In this document: piece after piece, positions 33,131 through 44,026 of the stretch | Position numbering within the stretch: position 1 is the stretch's first letter | How the letters are laid out: every line of letters begins with the position of its first letter | DNA from: Adiantum capillus-veneris | Lineage: Eukaryota; Streptophyta; Polypodiopsida; Polypodiales; Pteridaceae | Assembly (NCBI GenBank): GCA_014529385.2 | Contig: CM043942.1 | Span: forward strand, 105,588,141-105,652,140 | Length of the DNA: 64,000 nt | Direction: 5' to 3' | The notes under the pieces: model-generated | Database searches by the model: none | Seen by the model: only the letters and a program-made list of their open reading frames with translations | What the model was told of the DNA's origin: nothing | Position numbers and translations under genes: made by a program

Positions 33131-34221
33131 TGTCATGTGACACATCCAACCCTATGTGTCCGTGGACAAGCTACTTCATAACAAGGGTTCCGTCAGTCCA
33201 ATCAGCCTAGATTAGAAGTGTTCTGGCACTTTTGTGAGTCTGTTTGCAGATCGTGCATGCCGAAACACTTAGTGTAGATGCATATCCTCTGGTTTCACAC
33301 AACATGATCATAAGCATTTCCATCAGAATCCATCAGAATCTTCAAGAGAATTTTCCAGTGTATTTTACCTATTTTGTATTTTTGACAATTTTCACTTATT
33401 ATTTTAAGTGACTTTTGTTGGGAACTGAGTAGGACAAATTGGGTAAGATAATATATAATCAAACCAAGGTTAGCACTATTTGGCAGATGAAGAAGGAGAA
33501 CACAGGCCTTTCGCGCGATAGGTTTTTCCCTGTCTCTCAGCAAGACTCCCCACCTTGGAGTTTTTCCTCCAACAAGCTCCCTAGCATTTTTGGTCATCAT
33601 CGCCATAGCTTCTAGTCATTGGAGTTTTCAGCAGGATTCATTGCCATAGAACAACTTTTTTCATCAAGGTGATCATCACCCACAAACCCCCAGTATTGGC
33701 GTTTTCCTAGATCTCCATCATCGCCCAGTTTCTCCTAGCATTTTCAGCATCGCTTTGCAACATAAATCAGCGTTTCGACAGCCCCAAAACGAGCATTTTC
33801 AGTAGCAAAAATCAGCCCCAAAACCAGCATGTTTGGACAGTAGATGAACAGCTTCAATTTTCAGCCCTAGCATCCGTCTTGTCATCCCCGTCGTCGACAT
33901 CGACCTAGCCTAGACTTGCATCAGTTACATGCATCCACTTTGTACCAATTTGTGCAATCAAGCGTAGACCACTCTTGCCAACGAGAGTGGGGCCTTCGGA
34001 CGAGGGTTTTACATCATCCTTGGTGTCGTATTTCTCTTCTCTCTCTATCTCTCAGTCTCATACACTTGCACGCACAGTGTCCATTCATTTTGTTTATAAT
34101 CATTGCACTCTCTCATTAAGAACGAAAGACTCTCCCTTCCATAAGAACAAAAAGAAACCTTGAGCATATTATGGAGCACTCATCTTGAGAAAGAACAACA
34201 TTCATTCCACTGCACCATACA
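33131..34221 (+). repeat. 5' LTR of element C
   Basis: It begins TGTCATGTGACACATCC and ends CACCATACA. A TATATAA lies at 33452-33458. Compared with the 3' LTR, the first about 775 bp differ at many positions (roughly one in ten by eye), whereas the last about 315 bp are nearly identical. Confidence 0.93.
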
Positions 34222-34222
34222 T

Positions 34223-34239
34223 TGGTATTAGAGCTTTGG
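34223..34239 (+). other. Primer-binding site of element C (initiator tRNA-Met type)
   Basis: TGGTATTAGAGCTTTGG lies one base after the LTR. It differs by one base from the TGGTATCAGAGC complement of plant initiator tRNA-Met. Confidence 0.85.
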
Positions 34240-34801
34240 CAGTGTTCTGTATCACTCAAGGAAAGAACCACAAGAATCACAAGAATTTTTTTGCTTGTTG
34301 CGGTCGCACGAACCTAAGTTCACTTGGGCGTGTTGATTCTTAATCGTGTTTTTGAAGGGTGACAGTAATCCCGGGGAAGAAGGGCTTGTCCAGCCTCCCC
34401 TTGTGCCTCTTTTCACTCATTCAGAGCGGACCGTGCACTTAGCTTCCAGCCAATCGACGTGAGGTGGGAAAAAGAAACCTTGGTGTGAGCGCAAGGCCGC
34501 CAAGGGGTGCGCTCGCCGAAAAGAGCAGAACTCGGGTGAAGAGAAGATCCTTCTCAAACACAGATTGCAAGCGAAAGAAAACCTCAAGAACCTCAAGAAC
34601 CTCAAGACCCTCAAGAACCCAAGTTCCTCGTGAACTTAAGAACCAAAGTCCATAGTGCATGGTCATCACCCAAAGCGGAATGGATACTTCACATACAGGT
34701 GATGAGCATGAGAGAGGTGACGAAGAATTTTTCCCACCAAGATATTTTTTCGAACCTCCCCCCTCTCCATCTACGGTACGAGTTGTACCAACTTCTATGA
34801 A

Positions 34802-35731
34802 TTGGTTCGACAAGTTCTTGCCTTGAAATCTGAACCAGCCAAAGATGTTGGTAGTTCCTCAAGTGGCGCAAGCCGAGATGCGGACTCCAACAACCCGGTC
34901 ACAGAGAAGTTGACTTTCAGTAAGTATGATGGTAAGATGGATGCTACAGTTATTCATTCTTGGTTGCCTCAATTTAATGCTTATTTTGCAACACTAAGAA
35001 GATAGGAAATAGCAAATTTTTGATGGCAGCCATGTACCTTGCCGATGATGCCATCAATCGGTACCACGCATAGCAAGAGGCACAGTTAGCCGTGCACCTA
35101 GAGGAAGCCGACGAATTCACGTCCCTTTCCTTTAGTTGGCATGATTTCCAAGACAAGATCAAGGCGCGGTTTATGCCTCCTTAGTACCTAGCACGATTGA
35201 AGGAAGATTGGTGCAATCTCAAGCAACCTGGTATGCCAGTTGTGTCTTTTTTGTGTTTTGCAGCTCGGCACTCAATTACACAAATTGGATGATGAGCGCA
35301 AAGAGGCTTTCCTATTTGGGTTAGACGAATACATCAAGTTTGATGTAGAAGTTTTTGACCCCGCAGATCTCAACAAGGCGGGAGCAGTTGCTCTCTCCCA
35401 AGAAACAAGGGAAAGCCTAAGGAGAACAAGACTTCTCGAGGAACATCTCAAAATTCTCAGAACATGCAGAATGGTAAGAAACGGTAAGAATGATAACTCT
35501 TCTAGCCCTTCTTCCTCTAATTCCTCGGAAAAGAACTCTAAAAATGAATCTAAGGGTAAAGCTAAAGCACCTGCAAAACCTAAGCTAACCCCAGATGAAA
35601 AAGCTGCACAAGGAATTACAGGAGGATACATCACGGCTGAAGAACAAGTGATTTATGCTAAGGAAGGTAGATGTTATCAATGTCACGTCAAAGGTCACAT
35701 TAAGAAGGCTTGTCAAGACAACCCCACCTAA
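34802..35731 (+). pseudogene. Element C gag, disrupted
   Basis: 'FSKYDGKMDATVIHSWL' opens a typical chromovirus capsid region (F.G..D...V..WL). It has stops near 35003, 35071 and 35183, and a frame change before 35240. The second frame (35240-35731) continues with a basic, Ser/Lys-rich stretch and a zinc knuckle, C-YQ-C-HVKG-H-IKKA-C, near its end. Upstream (34270-34800) is leader sequence with a short CAAGAACCT-type repetition near 34580-34620. Confidence 0.82.
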
Positions 35732-36248
35732 AGACCCAAAGGCACCCACAGCAATCACAAGCACTATAGTGTACCAAGTTGAATCTTCTCATGACTCTGA
35801 CACACACATTGGTGAGTCTCTCATGAAGTGTTATGGTCATGTAAAGGGTCAGAGTTTTGTCATATTGTTTGATCGAGGCAATATGCATGATGTGATTAGT
35901 GCCTCTCTTGTTGAGAGAGCCCGCCTAGAGGTTAGTCATAAATCTCCTCTCGAGGTTTCTAGCTTCGCTCTAGGTATGGAATCTCTTAACATGAAAGAGT
36001 GCCTTGATGTGATGTTTACCATTCAACAAGCTGCTTTCCGTCGGAAATTTATTGTGTCTCCTCTCTCAAGATGTGATATGATTTTGGGAATAAGATGGTT
36101 TCGTGAGCTGAACCCTCTCATTGATTGGGAGGCTAACACTCCCACTTTACATGCCAAAACTGACTTCCCCCTCATCATTCATGCTGAGGAGGTCTTGCAT
36201 TCTTTGCCTCCCATCTCTCATGTGCAGGTGAAGCGTGAATTACAATGA
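35732..36248 (+). pseudogene. Element C retropepsin
   Basis: The frame 35655-36248 overlaps the gag end in another phase. Its active site reads 'VILFDRGNMHDVIS' with Asp at 35871-35873, so the Thr/Ser of D-T/S-G is Arg and the Ala after Gly is Asn. 'CDMILGIRWF' is the C-terminal ILG motif. The substitution at the active site should abolish activity. Confidence 0.8.
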
Positions 36249-37090
36249 GGAGCACAAGAGGCATTCATCTATGCTGCTCCAGTTTTCTAGAGCATTCAAG
36301 CTCCAGCTAAGTATTCAAATTTGTTTACCAAGTTTAAACATCTCTTTTTGCAGGATGATCTTCCACCTCGTCTCCCACCCGAGCGGCCGGAGGACCATTT
36401 CATTGAGCTTATGGAGGGGGTACAACCTGTCAGTAAGGCTCCCTATCATTTGAACAAGACACAAGAGAAAGAGTTAGGGAGACAACTCATGGAGTTGGTG
36501 GCTAGAGAATTCATACATCCTAGTGTAAGTCCTTTTGCTGCTCCTATTTTGTTTGTTCGCAAGAAGGATGGTTTGTCTCGTTGTGTGTTGATTACAGGTC
36601 ATTAAACAAGATGACCGTCAAGAACAAGTTTTCAATGCCTCGCATTGAGTATATCCTAGATAGGCTCAATGGGGCTAAGGTTTTCAACAAGGTCGATCTC
36701 AAGAGTGGATACCATCAGGTACGGGTATTCAAAGGTGACATCTTCAAGACCGCTTTTCGCACCGAGCGAGGGCAATGGGAGTATATTGTTATGAATTTTG
36801 GATTGACAGGTGCCGTGGGTACATTTAGTCGTCTCATGGTAGGTCGTTTCGGCGATATGGTTGGTGTATGTGTGTTCATCTTTTTGGATAATATTCTCAT
36901 TTTTTTCGCATCGTGGGAACAACATGAAAGAGATGTCAAAAGGGTACTAACCCGTTTGGATGAGTGTCAGTTGTACATTGCAGCTAAGAAGTCTGAATTT
37001 TTTCTTACTGAAGTCACTTATCTGGGTTATATCATTTCTACACAAGGCGTCAATCTAGATCCCACGAAGGTGGAACAAATTTGTAATTAG
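36249..37090 (+). pseudogene. Element C reverse transcriptase
   Basis: Two overlapping frames (36321-36605 and 36581-37090) show a 1-nt shift near 36590. Motifs are 'ELMEGVQPVSKAPYHLN', 'SPFAAPILFVRKKDG', 'CVDYRSLNKMTVKNKF', 'VDLKSGYHQVRV' (first Asp), 'MNFGLTGAVGTFSRLM' and the catalytic box 'FIFLDNILIFF' at about 36878, where the second Asp is Asn. 'VTYLGYIISTQGV' is the thumb. It cannot be active. Confidence 0.88.
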
Positions 37091-37690
37091 GATTCGCCCA
37101 AAACTGCATATGATGTGCGTTCTTTTCTTGGGTTATGTCAAACATATAGTTCGCACATAGAGAATTTTTCACGCATTGCTGCACCTATAACTGATGTTTT
37201 GAAAGGGGTAAAGACTTGCCGTCAGCGCGTAGACTTGCCCGAGATAGCCATTGAGGATTTTGCAGCTCTCAAGGTTGCGGCGACAGAAGCACCGTGTCTT
37301 ATCCTTGCCGCTTGGGATGATCCCTTTGAGGTATGGATGGATGCGAGCAATGTTGACATAGGCGTTGTGCTTTAGCAGCATGGTCGTCCTATAGCTTTCT
37401 TTAGCCAGAAGCTCGATAGTGAGGAAAAGAATTATTCAGTTTATGATAAAGAACTTTTGTCTGTCATTCACTCTCTTAAGCATTGGAAGCATTTTCTTTA
37501 TGGTAGAGAGTTTACAATTCGCACAAATCATCAAGCTCTCAAGTGGCTCCAGTCCATGCCTAGTGCACATTGGAGTGATCGCCAAGCACGATGGTCACAA
37601 TTTTTTGAGCAATTTGGAGGTTTGATTGAGTATGTTCCTAGAAAAGCTAACCCTGTTGTAGATGCATTGAGTCGCAAAGGACAAATTTTG
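37091..37690 (+). pseudogene. Element C RNase H
   Basis: After a stop at 37088-37090 the connection region reads 'VRSFLGLCQTYSSHI'. RNase H shows 'VWMDASNVDIGVVL' (first Asp near 37340), 'EKNYSVYDKELLSVIHSL' (Glu), 'TIRTNHQALKWL' (the usual Asp of T-D-H is Asn) and 'YVPRKANPVVDALSR' (last Asp). A TAG at 37373-37375 interrupts it. Confidence 0.85.
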
Positions 37691-38735
37691 ACTCTTGAGT
37701 CAAGATCCACATTTTCTATTCAGGATAAATCTTTTGATAGCATGAAAAATCAGTATGCAGATTCCGAGTTGGTAAGCATTGGTTGCAAGCTCTTGCTTCC
37801 CAAGGGCCAAGCAACTATCTCATTCGTGATGGTTTGTTGTGTTTTTGTCAACGTTTATGTGTGCTGCCCTCTCTCAGGCCAACCATATTGCTAGATGCAC
37901 ATGATTCTCTCACGGGTGGGAATAGGAGAATGAACACCACTTTGGAAAAAATTGAAAGATTCTTTTATTGGCCTAAAATGTGAAAAGATATGTTTCATTA
38001 TGTCACACAGTGCACTATATGTCAAAAGGTAAAAGCTCCTCGGGGTAAGCAGCAAGGCCTCTTACTTCCGCTGCCTATTCCCGATGGACCTTTTCAAGAT
38101 ATTTACGTGGACTTTGTGACTAACCTTCCACCAAGTTTGCATTCAAGGAACACTCAATGTTTGACAATTGTTGATCATTTCAGCAAGTTTTGCATGTTGA
38201 TTCCTTGTAAATCCACAGTTACTGCACAAGATGTAGCACGGTTGTTCATTAAGCATTGGTGCCCCCTTTGTGGTTTGCCAAAATCAATTGTTTCAGGTAG
38301 GAATGTTAAGTTCACGTCCAATTTTTGGCATGCACTCTTTGAAAATTTTGGCACTAAGTTGAATTTTTCATCGGCTTTTTATCCACAATCAGATGGTCAA
38401 ACATAAATTTACAATCGATTGGCTTTTGATGTTTTAAAGTCATATGTGCATAATCAACAGTCTCAGTGGGAGCTGTATCTCCCATTGGTACAGGCTATTT
38501 TGAATGACTCTTTCTTCGCTATTGGTCGAACGCCGTATGAGGCAGCTTTTGGTCATCCGTTCCAGTCACTTTTGACTCGCGTGGTCAGCCAAATTCCTGA
38601 TGCCAGTGTTGAAAGTCAGTCATTGGATGAGATTTCTGAGAGTGTGAAGCTTCGGCTAAGCAAGGCTCAAGAATCTTATTCACGGCAGGCTAACAAGCAT
38701 CGTCAGGATTTTTCGATCAAGGAAGGAGATTAGGT
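37691..38735 (+). pseudogene. Element C integrase zinc module and core
   Basis: 'DAHDSLTGGNRRMNTTLEK' and 'CTICQKVKAPRG' correspond to the zinc module; the second His is replaced (GGN for GGH). The core has 'DIYVDFVTNLP' (first Asp), 'SIVSGRNVKFTSNFW' (the usual S-D-R-D is S-G-R-N) and 'YPQSDGQT' followed by TAA exactly where the catalytic Glu belongs. Then come 'WELYLPLVQAILND' and 'TPYEAAFGHPFQ'. Two of three catalytic acids are lost. Confidence 0.87.
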
Positions 38736-39179
38736 GTGTATTTAAGAACCATGAAGCAACATCTTAAGCAAGTTGGAAAGAAGTATCCCAAGTTGTCTTT
38801 TCGTATGTATGGTCCATTTTTAGTCATTAAAAAGATAAATGAGGTTTCAATGAAGTTGCAATTTCCTAACTCATGGTCAATGCACAACGTTTTCCATGTT
38901 TCTTGGTTGAAAGTGTTTCAGGGAACACCTTCAAAAGACATTTCCAAAGAAGAAGAACCGGATATCATTGATGAAGCTGAAGTCATGGAGCGGGAGCAAG
39001 TGTTGTTGCATGAGTTCCAACATGGTTCGAAGAAGCAAGTGAGACAATACTTTTTGAAGTTCAAGGATCGAGGGACCCACGAAGCGGTGTGGATTGACAA
39101 AGAGTTTTTCAAGTGTTATCCAGAGTTATTGGTGGACTACAAGGAAGCCATGCAGCTCGGTACTAGTACCTCACTTTAA
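38736..39179 (+). pseudogene. Element C integrase C-terminus with chromodomain
   Basis: A 147-codon frame contains the SH3-like segment 'YPKLSFRMYGPFLVI' and 'HNVFHVSWLKVF', then a chromodomain: 'LLHEFQHGSKKQVRQYFLK', 'FKDRGTHEAVWIDKEFF' and 'CYPELLVDY'. One aromatic (Y/F) after QVRQ and the W of 'AVW' occupy methyl-lysine cage positions; the first cage residue is less clear. The chromodomain identifies element C as a chromovirus, a group in which this domain guides insertion into marked chromatin. Confidence 0.85.
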
Positions 39180-39190
39180 AAAAGAGGGGA
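39178..39190 (+). other. Polypurine tract of element C
   Basis: 'aaaaaagagggga' ends immediately before the TGTCACATG start of the 3' LTR. Confidence 0.85.
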
Positions 39191-40279
39191 TGTCACATGA
39201 CACATCCAACTCTATGTGTCCGTGGACAATCTACTTGATAACAAGGGTTCCGCCAGTCCAGTCAGTCTAGATTAGAAGTGTTCTGGCACTATTGTGAGTC
39301 TGTTCATAGACCATGCATGCCTAGACACTTAGTGTAGATGCATATCCTCTGGTTGCACACAACATGATCATAAGCATTCCCATTAGAATCCATCAAAATC
39401 CTTCAGGGGAATTTCCCAGTGTATTTTACCTATTTTCTCTATTTTTGACAATTTTCACTTATTATTTTAAGTGACTTTTGTTGGGAACTGAGTAGGAAAA
39501 ATTGGGTAAGATAATATATAAGCAAACCAAGGTTAGCACTATTTGGCAGATGAGCAAGGAGAACATAGGCCTTCGGCGCGGACAGGTTTTCCTTCTCTCT
39601 CAGCAAGACTCCCCACCTTGGCGTTTTTCCTCCAACAAGCTCCCTAGCGTTTTTGGTTATCATCACCATAGCTTCCAGTAAGATTCATTGCCATAGAACA
39701 TCAGCCATTGGCATTTTTCATCAAGGTGATCATCACTCACAAACCCCCAACATTGGCGTCTTTTCAGATCTCCATCATTGCCCAGTTTCTCCTAGCGTTT
39801 TTAGCATCACTTTGCAGCAAAAAATCAGCGTTTCAATAGGCCCCAAAAAAACAATTTCAGCAGTAGAAATCAGCCCCAAAACCAGTGTTTTTGGACAGTA
39901 GATGAACAGCTTCAGTTTTCAGTCCTAGCGTTGGTCTTATCATCCCCGTCATCGACATCGACCTAGCCTAGACTTGCATCAGTTACATGCATCCACTTTG
40001 TACCAATTTGTTCAATCAAGCGTAGACCACTCTTGCCAACGAGAGTGGGGCCTTCGGACGAGGGTTTTACATCATCCTTGGTGTCGTATTTCTCTTCTCT
40101 CTCTATCTCTCAGTCTCATACACTTGCACGCACAGTGTCCATTCATTTTGTTTATAATCATTGCACTCTCTCATTAAGAACGAAAGACTCTCCCTTCCAT
40201 AAGAACAAAAAGAAACCTTGAGCATATTATGGAGCACTCATCTTGAGAAAGAACAACATTCATTCCGCTGCACCTTACA
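39191..40279 (+). repeat. 3' LTR of element C
   Basis: It begins TGTCACATGACACATCC and ends GCACCTTACA, followed by the CTCAT duplication. A TATATAA lies at 39515-39521. Confidence 0.93.
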
Positions 40280-40740
40280 CTCATCCATTGAAGAACGATC
40301 ATACAAGTGAACTTCCTCCAACTCCCTTAAATTGTATGGCATATCAAAGTGTTGAGTATCATGTTGCAATGTTTTTGTGTGAGCATTCATATCCCCAAAT
40401 ACAATAACATCACCTTCACCTTTGAAATAACCAATGTCCTCTTCTAAATTGAAAAATGGTTGATCTCTATCCATGCAAGCATAAAAGGGGAATCATGATG
40501 AGGAATGTAGGAACTGGCTACAAAAATGGGTGCTCTTTTTGGTGTCATAATTTTTAGCCATACATCAATGAATGTACATTGTAATTCTCCAAGCCGTTAA
40601 TCCTTTGTGTATCATGCTCCCAAGTTCCAACAAGAAGTACAACATTGGCTTTTCTTGTTAGTTCATCAATGCCAACCCCCGCATTCCATGGGCATCCATT
40701 ACAATTCCAAAAGCATATATTTTCAATTGTAACTCGGTCT
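40280..40740 (-). pseudogene. LINE AP-endonuclease, N-terminal part
   Basis: Minus-strand reading begins with 'NICFWNCNGCPWN' (the W-N-C-x-G opening of LINE endonucleases) and 'KANVVLLVGTWEH' (the E of 'ET' is G). After shifts it continues with 'GDVIVFGDMNAHT' (the catalytic D-x-N block, frame 40474-40238). It is interrupted at 40280 by the 3' end of element C. Several stops lie between the blocks. Confidence 0.78.
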
Positions 40741-40756
40741 CATAGGTCACGCATCC

Positions 40757-41294
40757 CTATTTGCTTGAGGGGCTTGACTCCTCCTTGGACACATTTTCTT
40801 CATGAGAGATCTCCTTGTTTTTCTTATTCTTTTCCTCATATGCCTTGCGATGCATATTTTGTTGCTTAATAGTGAGATATTCACATACAAAACATTTTGT
40901 ATCCCTCAAATAGATCCAACTATTATCAAGGATAATATTTCGCTTGGTCTCATCCGGCATGGTGCATACAATTGGCCGTTCTCCCGATCGAGGAGCTCCT
41001 TGCTTCCCCACTCTATGTGCTCCATAGACCATAACTTCGGACATGCCAAAGTGGGTTTTGAAGAAATCTTTGATAACAATGGCAAGAGAAGAAGGTGTCT
41101 CTAGCTTCTCTTTGGGAATTCCAAAAAAAAACAATATTCTTAGAGCATCGCTCCAGTTCCTTCAACTCCACATCGACATTCTCAACATTTTTTGTTTGAA
41201 TCATATCTTGCATGAGTGAGGAATTAGCAACCACATTGCTACCACATACATCAGCCCAAGACTTGTTTGTGCATACATTTTTCATGTCGCATAC
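40757..41294 (-). pseudogene. LINE ORF1, C-terminal part
   Basis: The 125-codon frame 41134-40757 reads 'FGIPKEKLETPSSLAIVI', 'EVMVYGAHRVGK' and 'GERPIVCTMPDETKR', the RNA-binding (RRM-like) domain pattern of LINE ORF1 proteins. It ends in a charged tail. Another frame, entering at about 41290, carries the upstream portion ('SWADVCGS', 'ELKELERCSKNIV'). The two frames are linked by a 1-nt shift near an A run at about 41130. Element D interrupts the gene at 41295. Confidence 0.72.
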
Positions 41295-41553
41295 TGAGGC
41301 GGTCCGGGGCGGGCAACAAGAAGAACAACCTCTAGACACCCTTCAAGGCTCCCGTGCTGCTCAATGGGGCTGGGGCACAACACAGCACAACCCAAAACAA
41401 CAAACGCCCAGCCAAATCCCAACTACACAAGGGGCACCACCTAGTTTAAGAGCGAACTAGGACGCAAAAGAGGAGAATTGTTAGAGCAACCCACAAACAA
41501 GCAAGGAATTTACACTAACCCTAACACCAATGGAACACTCTCACGCACTAAAA

Positions 41554-41618
<65 letters not shown>

Positions 41619-43998
41619 TGAGAGAGAGATGGTGCTCGGGCTGCTTTGAAGTGTATCGTTAATGATTAAGCAAACATAAATATATATATGTAAGAAAGGG
41701 AGAGAGGGGGGAAGGGGGTGCTTGTTGCACTAATGCCTTCTTACAAATCTGTCATGACAAATCAAAGTGAGATTAGTATTTGTTCAACATAGCTTGCGTA
41801 AATTTCACCACAACACATCACAAGAAAAGCCACCCCAATCACTGTCTTAAGGCCAGGGGAGTCCTCTCCACCGTGTCGCCCTCTTACAGTATGTGGGATT
41901 TATGGCTAGATTGATGATAGCACCAGAGACAAGCTATCAAGAACTTAACAAAAAACACCAAGATACTTACGCATCATTGTTGCCCATTACTTCACGTTGG
42001 AAGGGAGACAAAGTATCCAAGCTTAGTCCAAATCCACCCTCCTTGATTCAGCAAATGTTGGGCTTACTCTAGTAGGAGAAATGATAGATTTCCTACTCTC
42101 AATTGAATGATCACTCTCTCTCTTACAATGGCATAGAGTTCCCTTGCTAATCCCCTATTACAACACATGCACATGCATAAGACAATGAGCTTCCACTCAA
42201 GAGCTCCTTCTAGAGAGGTTGAGCTTGGCTTCTCAAGCTATATCATAGTGCTCTTACTTATGGCTCCCCCTTTTGTGCTAGCTACACCCTCCTTTTATAG
42301 CAATTTTGAAGGCTAGGGTTACTCCTCTAACCATGGTTGGGTTAGATTTTCAGCAATTTATCTAATTTCTTTTGCTTGGAATTATCAAGAAGTTGGTGGG
42401 GAAAGAGAGAGGAGAGAAATGGAGGTGATAGGACTTTTCATAGTGGGTTAGTGTTAGTAGAGTTAGTATTAATTTACAATGGGAGTATCCATGTAGGATA
42501 CAAATAAGGAAGAAAAACTCTTAAGAGGTAAGAAAAGGTGGATTTCTTACAAGGTTGATGCTCCAAGTGTCTTGAGTAGGGCCAATTTTGACGCTTGTTG
42601 ACGGTCCACTAGCTTTGACGGTACATTTTTTCTCCACTCTTGACCTTCCTTGAGAGACAAGATAATTGAAGCTGAGTAATCAACCACCATGATGCTGTCT
42701 TTTAAGAGAAGAGGCTGAATTTTGTGGTTTTTTTGATAGATATGGGTAAATTGGAGGAGGAAAAATGAGACTAGGTGGTCAATTTTGGAATGGAATTGTG
42801 TGTGGGAGGTATGAGTTCACCATGGTTTCTCTTATTCTTCAAGGTTGAGGAGAAGGTGAGTAGGGTGTAGAGAGGAGTGGTGAGAGAGGTGGGGATGATG
42901 AGTGGAGAAGTGTGTGTGAAAGAGGAAAATGATAAAGTGGAAGAGAGAGTGTGGCTGCATAGCATGGGAAAATTGGGGTCCACTAATAAAATCATGGCTC
43001 ACAGCTCGTAGCTCAAAAAAATATGAAAAAATTTGAGGCAAAAGTTCAGCCCACGAGCTACAACTTTTGTTTGTGTCACCTTTTTAAATTCGGAGAGCAA
43101 GTGAACTTTAAAAATTCAGCAAAACCGACCGTTTTTTTCCGCTGCACAAGGTCCTTGTGGAGTCCTTCTTTGGATGATTCTTTTGAATACCTCCAAGAGT
43201 GAGCCCTCCATAGTGCATGTATGCATGCCACCTACCCTTGACCTTATTTGGTAGGTCTATAATTGAAGATATTGTTGAGACCATGATATAAGTGAATAGT
43301 ACAACTAAGAAAATCCAATATTGAGGGGTCTAAAAAATATGTACATGTCAAATATAAATAATATAAGTGGAAAAAATATAAAGGGGTCAAAAGAAATCTC
43401 TCTCATTATGAGGCTACCATAAAAAGATAAATATTTTTGGTGTTCTAATTTTTTAGAAAAAAAAACAAAATAGATGTAGGAAGGGAAAAATCACAATAGT
43501 GAAAAAATATACACATAAATAAAACTAGTTTTTTTGGATTTTTGTTGGGGTGGAGTTACACCATATATAAGAGAAGCTTACATGAAAATATTTCTATATG
43601 GAATAAAGAGTATGAAAAATGGTAAGAAAAATTGTGGTAATGGTGAGGCAATGTACAGAGCATAAATAACACACACCTAGGTAGAAATATTTTAATAAAT
43701 ACCAAAATAATTATGAAAAAATCTTTTATTTAGACCCTATATACAAAGAAATATTTACATACGCATGGGCCATAATATACTTATATTTTTATATATATAT
43801 ATATATATTTTGGCTCAACTAGCCCAATGCCTAGCTAATTGAGGGTTTTTTATTTCAGTAAGGAGATATGGGAAAAGTCCCCTAACTCACACGCACCTAT
43901 ATACAGTGAAAGGGTGAGGGTAACCACAGTGTTTGAGTGATTTGATAGGGTGAGATAGCTCACTATGGCAATTACAGAGAGCCGAAAAACGGCTATCA
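41295..43998 (-). repeat. 3' LTR of element D
   Basis: A 2704-bp copy of the B/D-family LTR, inverted. The (GA)n tract at 41557-41611 is the U5 microsatellite. The TATA box is at 42291-42299 (minus strand). A (TA)n run at 43790-43810 lies near the outer edge of U3. Confidence 0.92.
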
Positions 43999-44026
43999 TT
44001 AGCCCTCCCCCAGGATGATGGTATAT

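Larger units (their letters stand above)
33131..40279 (+). mobile_element. Element C: full-length Ty3/gypsy chromovirus, TSD CTCAT
   Basis: LTRs of 1091 bp (33131-34221) and 1089 bp (39191-40279) enclose primer site, gag, protease, RT, RNase H, integrase with a chromodomain, and polypurine tract. CTCAT occurs at 33126-33130 and again at 40280-40284, a perfect 5-bp target duplication. The element sits in the endonuclease of the LINE. It has multiple nonsense codons and lost catalytic residues, so it is dead. Confidence 0.95.

Noticed and set aside
33916-34119. A 67-codon frame identical in both LTRs of element C (also at 39974-40177)
   Set aside because: The identity follows from the LTR pair being nearly identical in this stretch. 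The translation is low-complexity Ser/Leu from CT repeats and has no domain.
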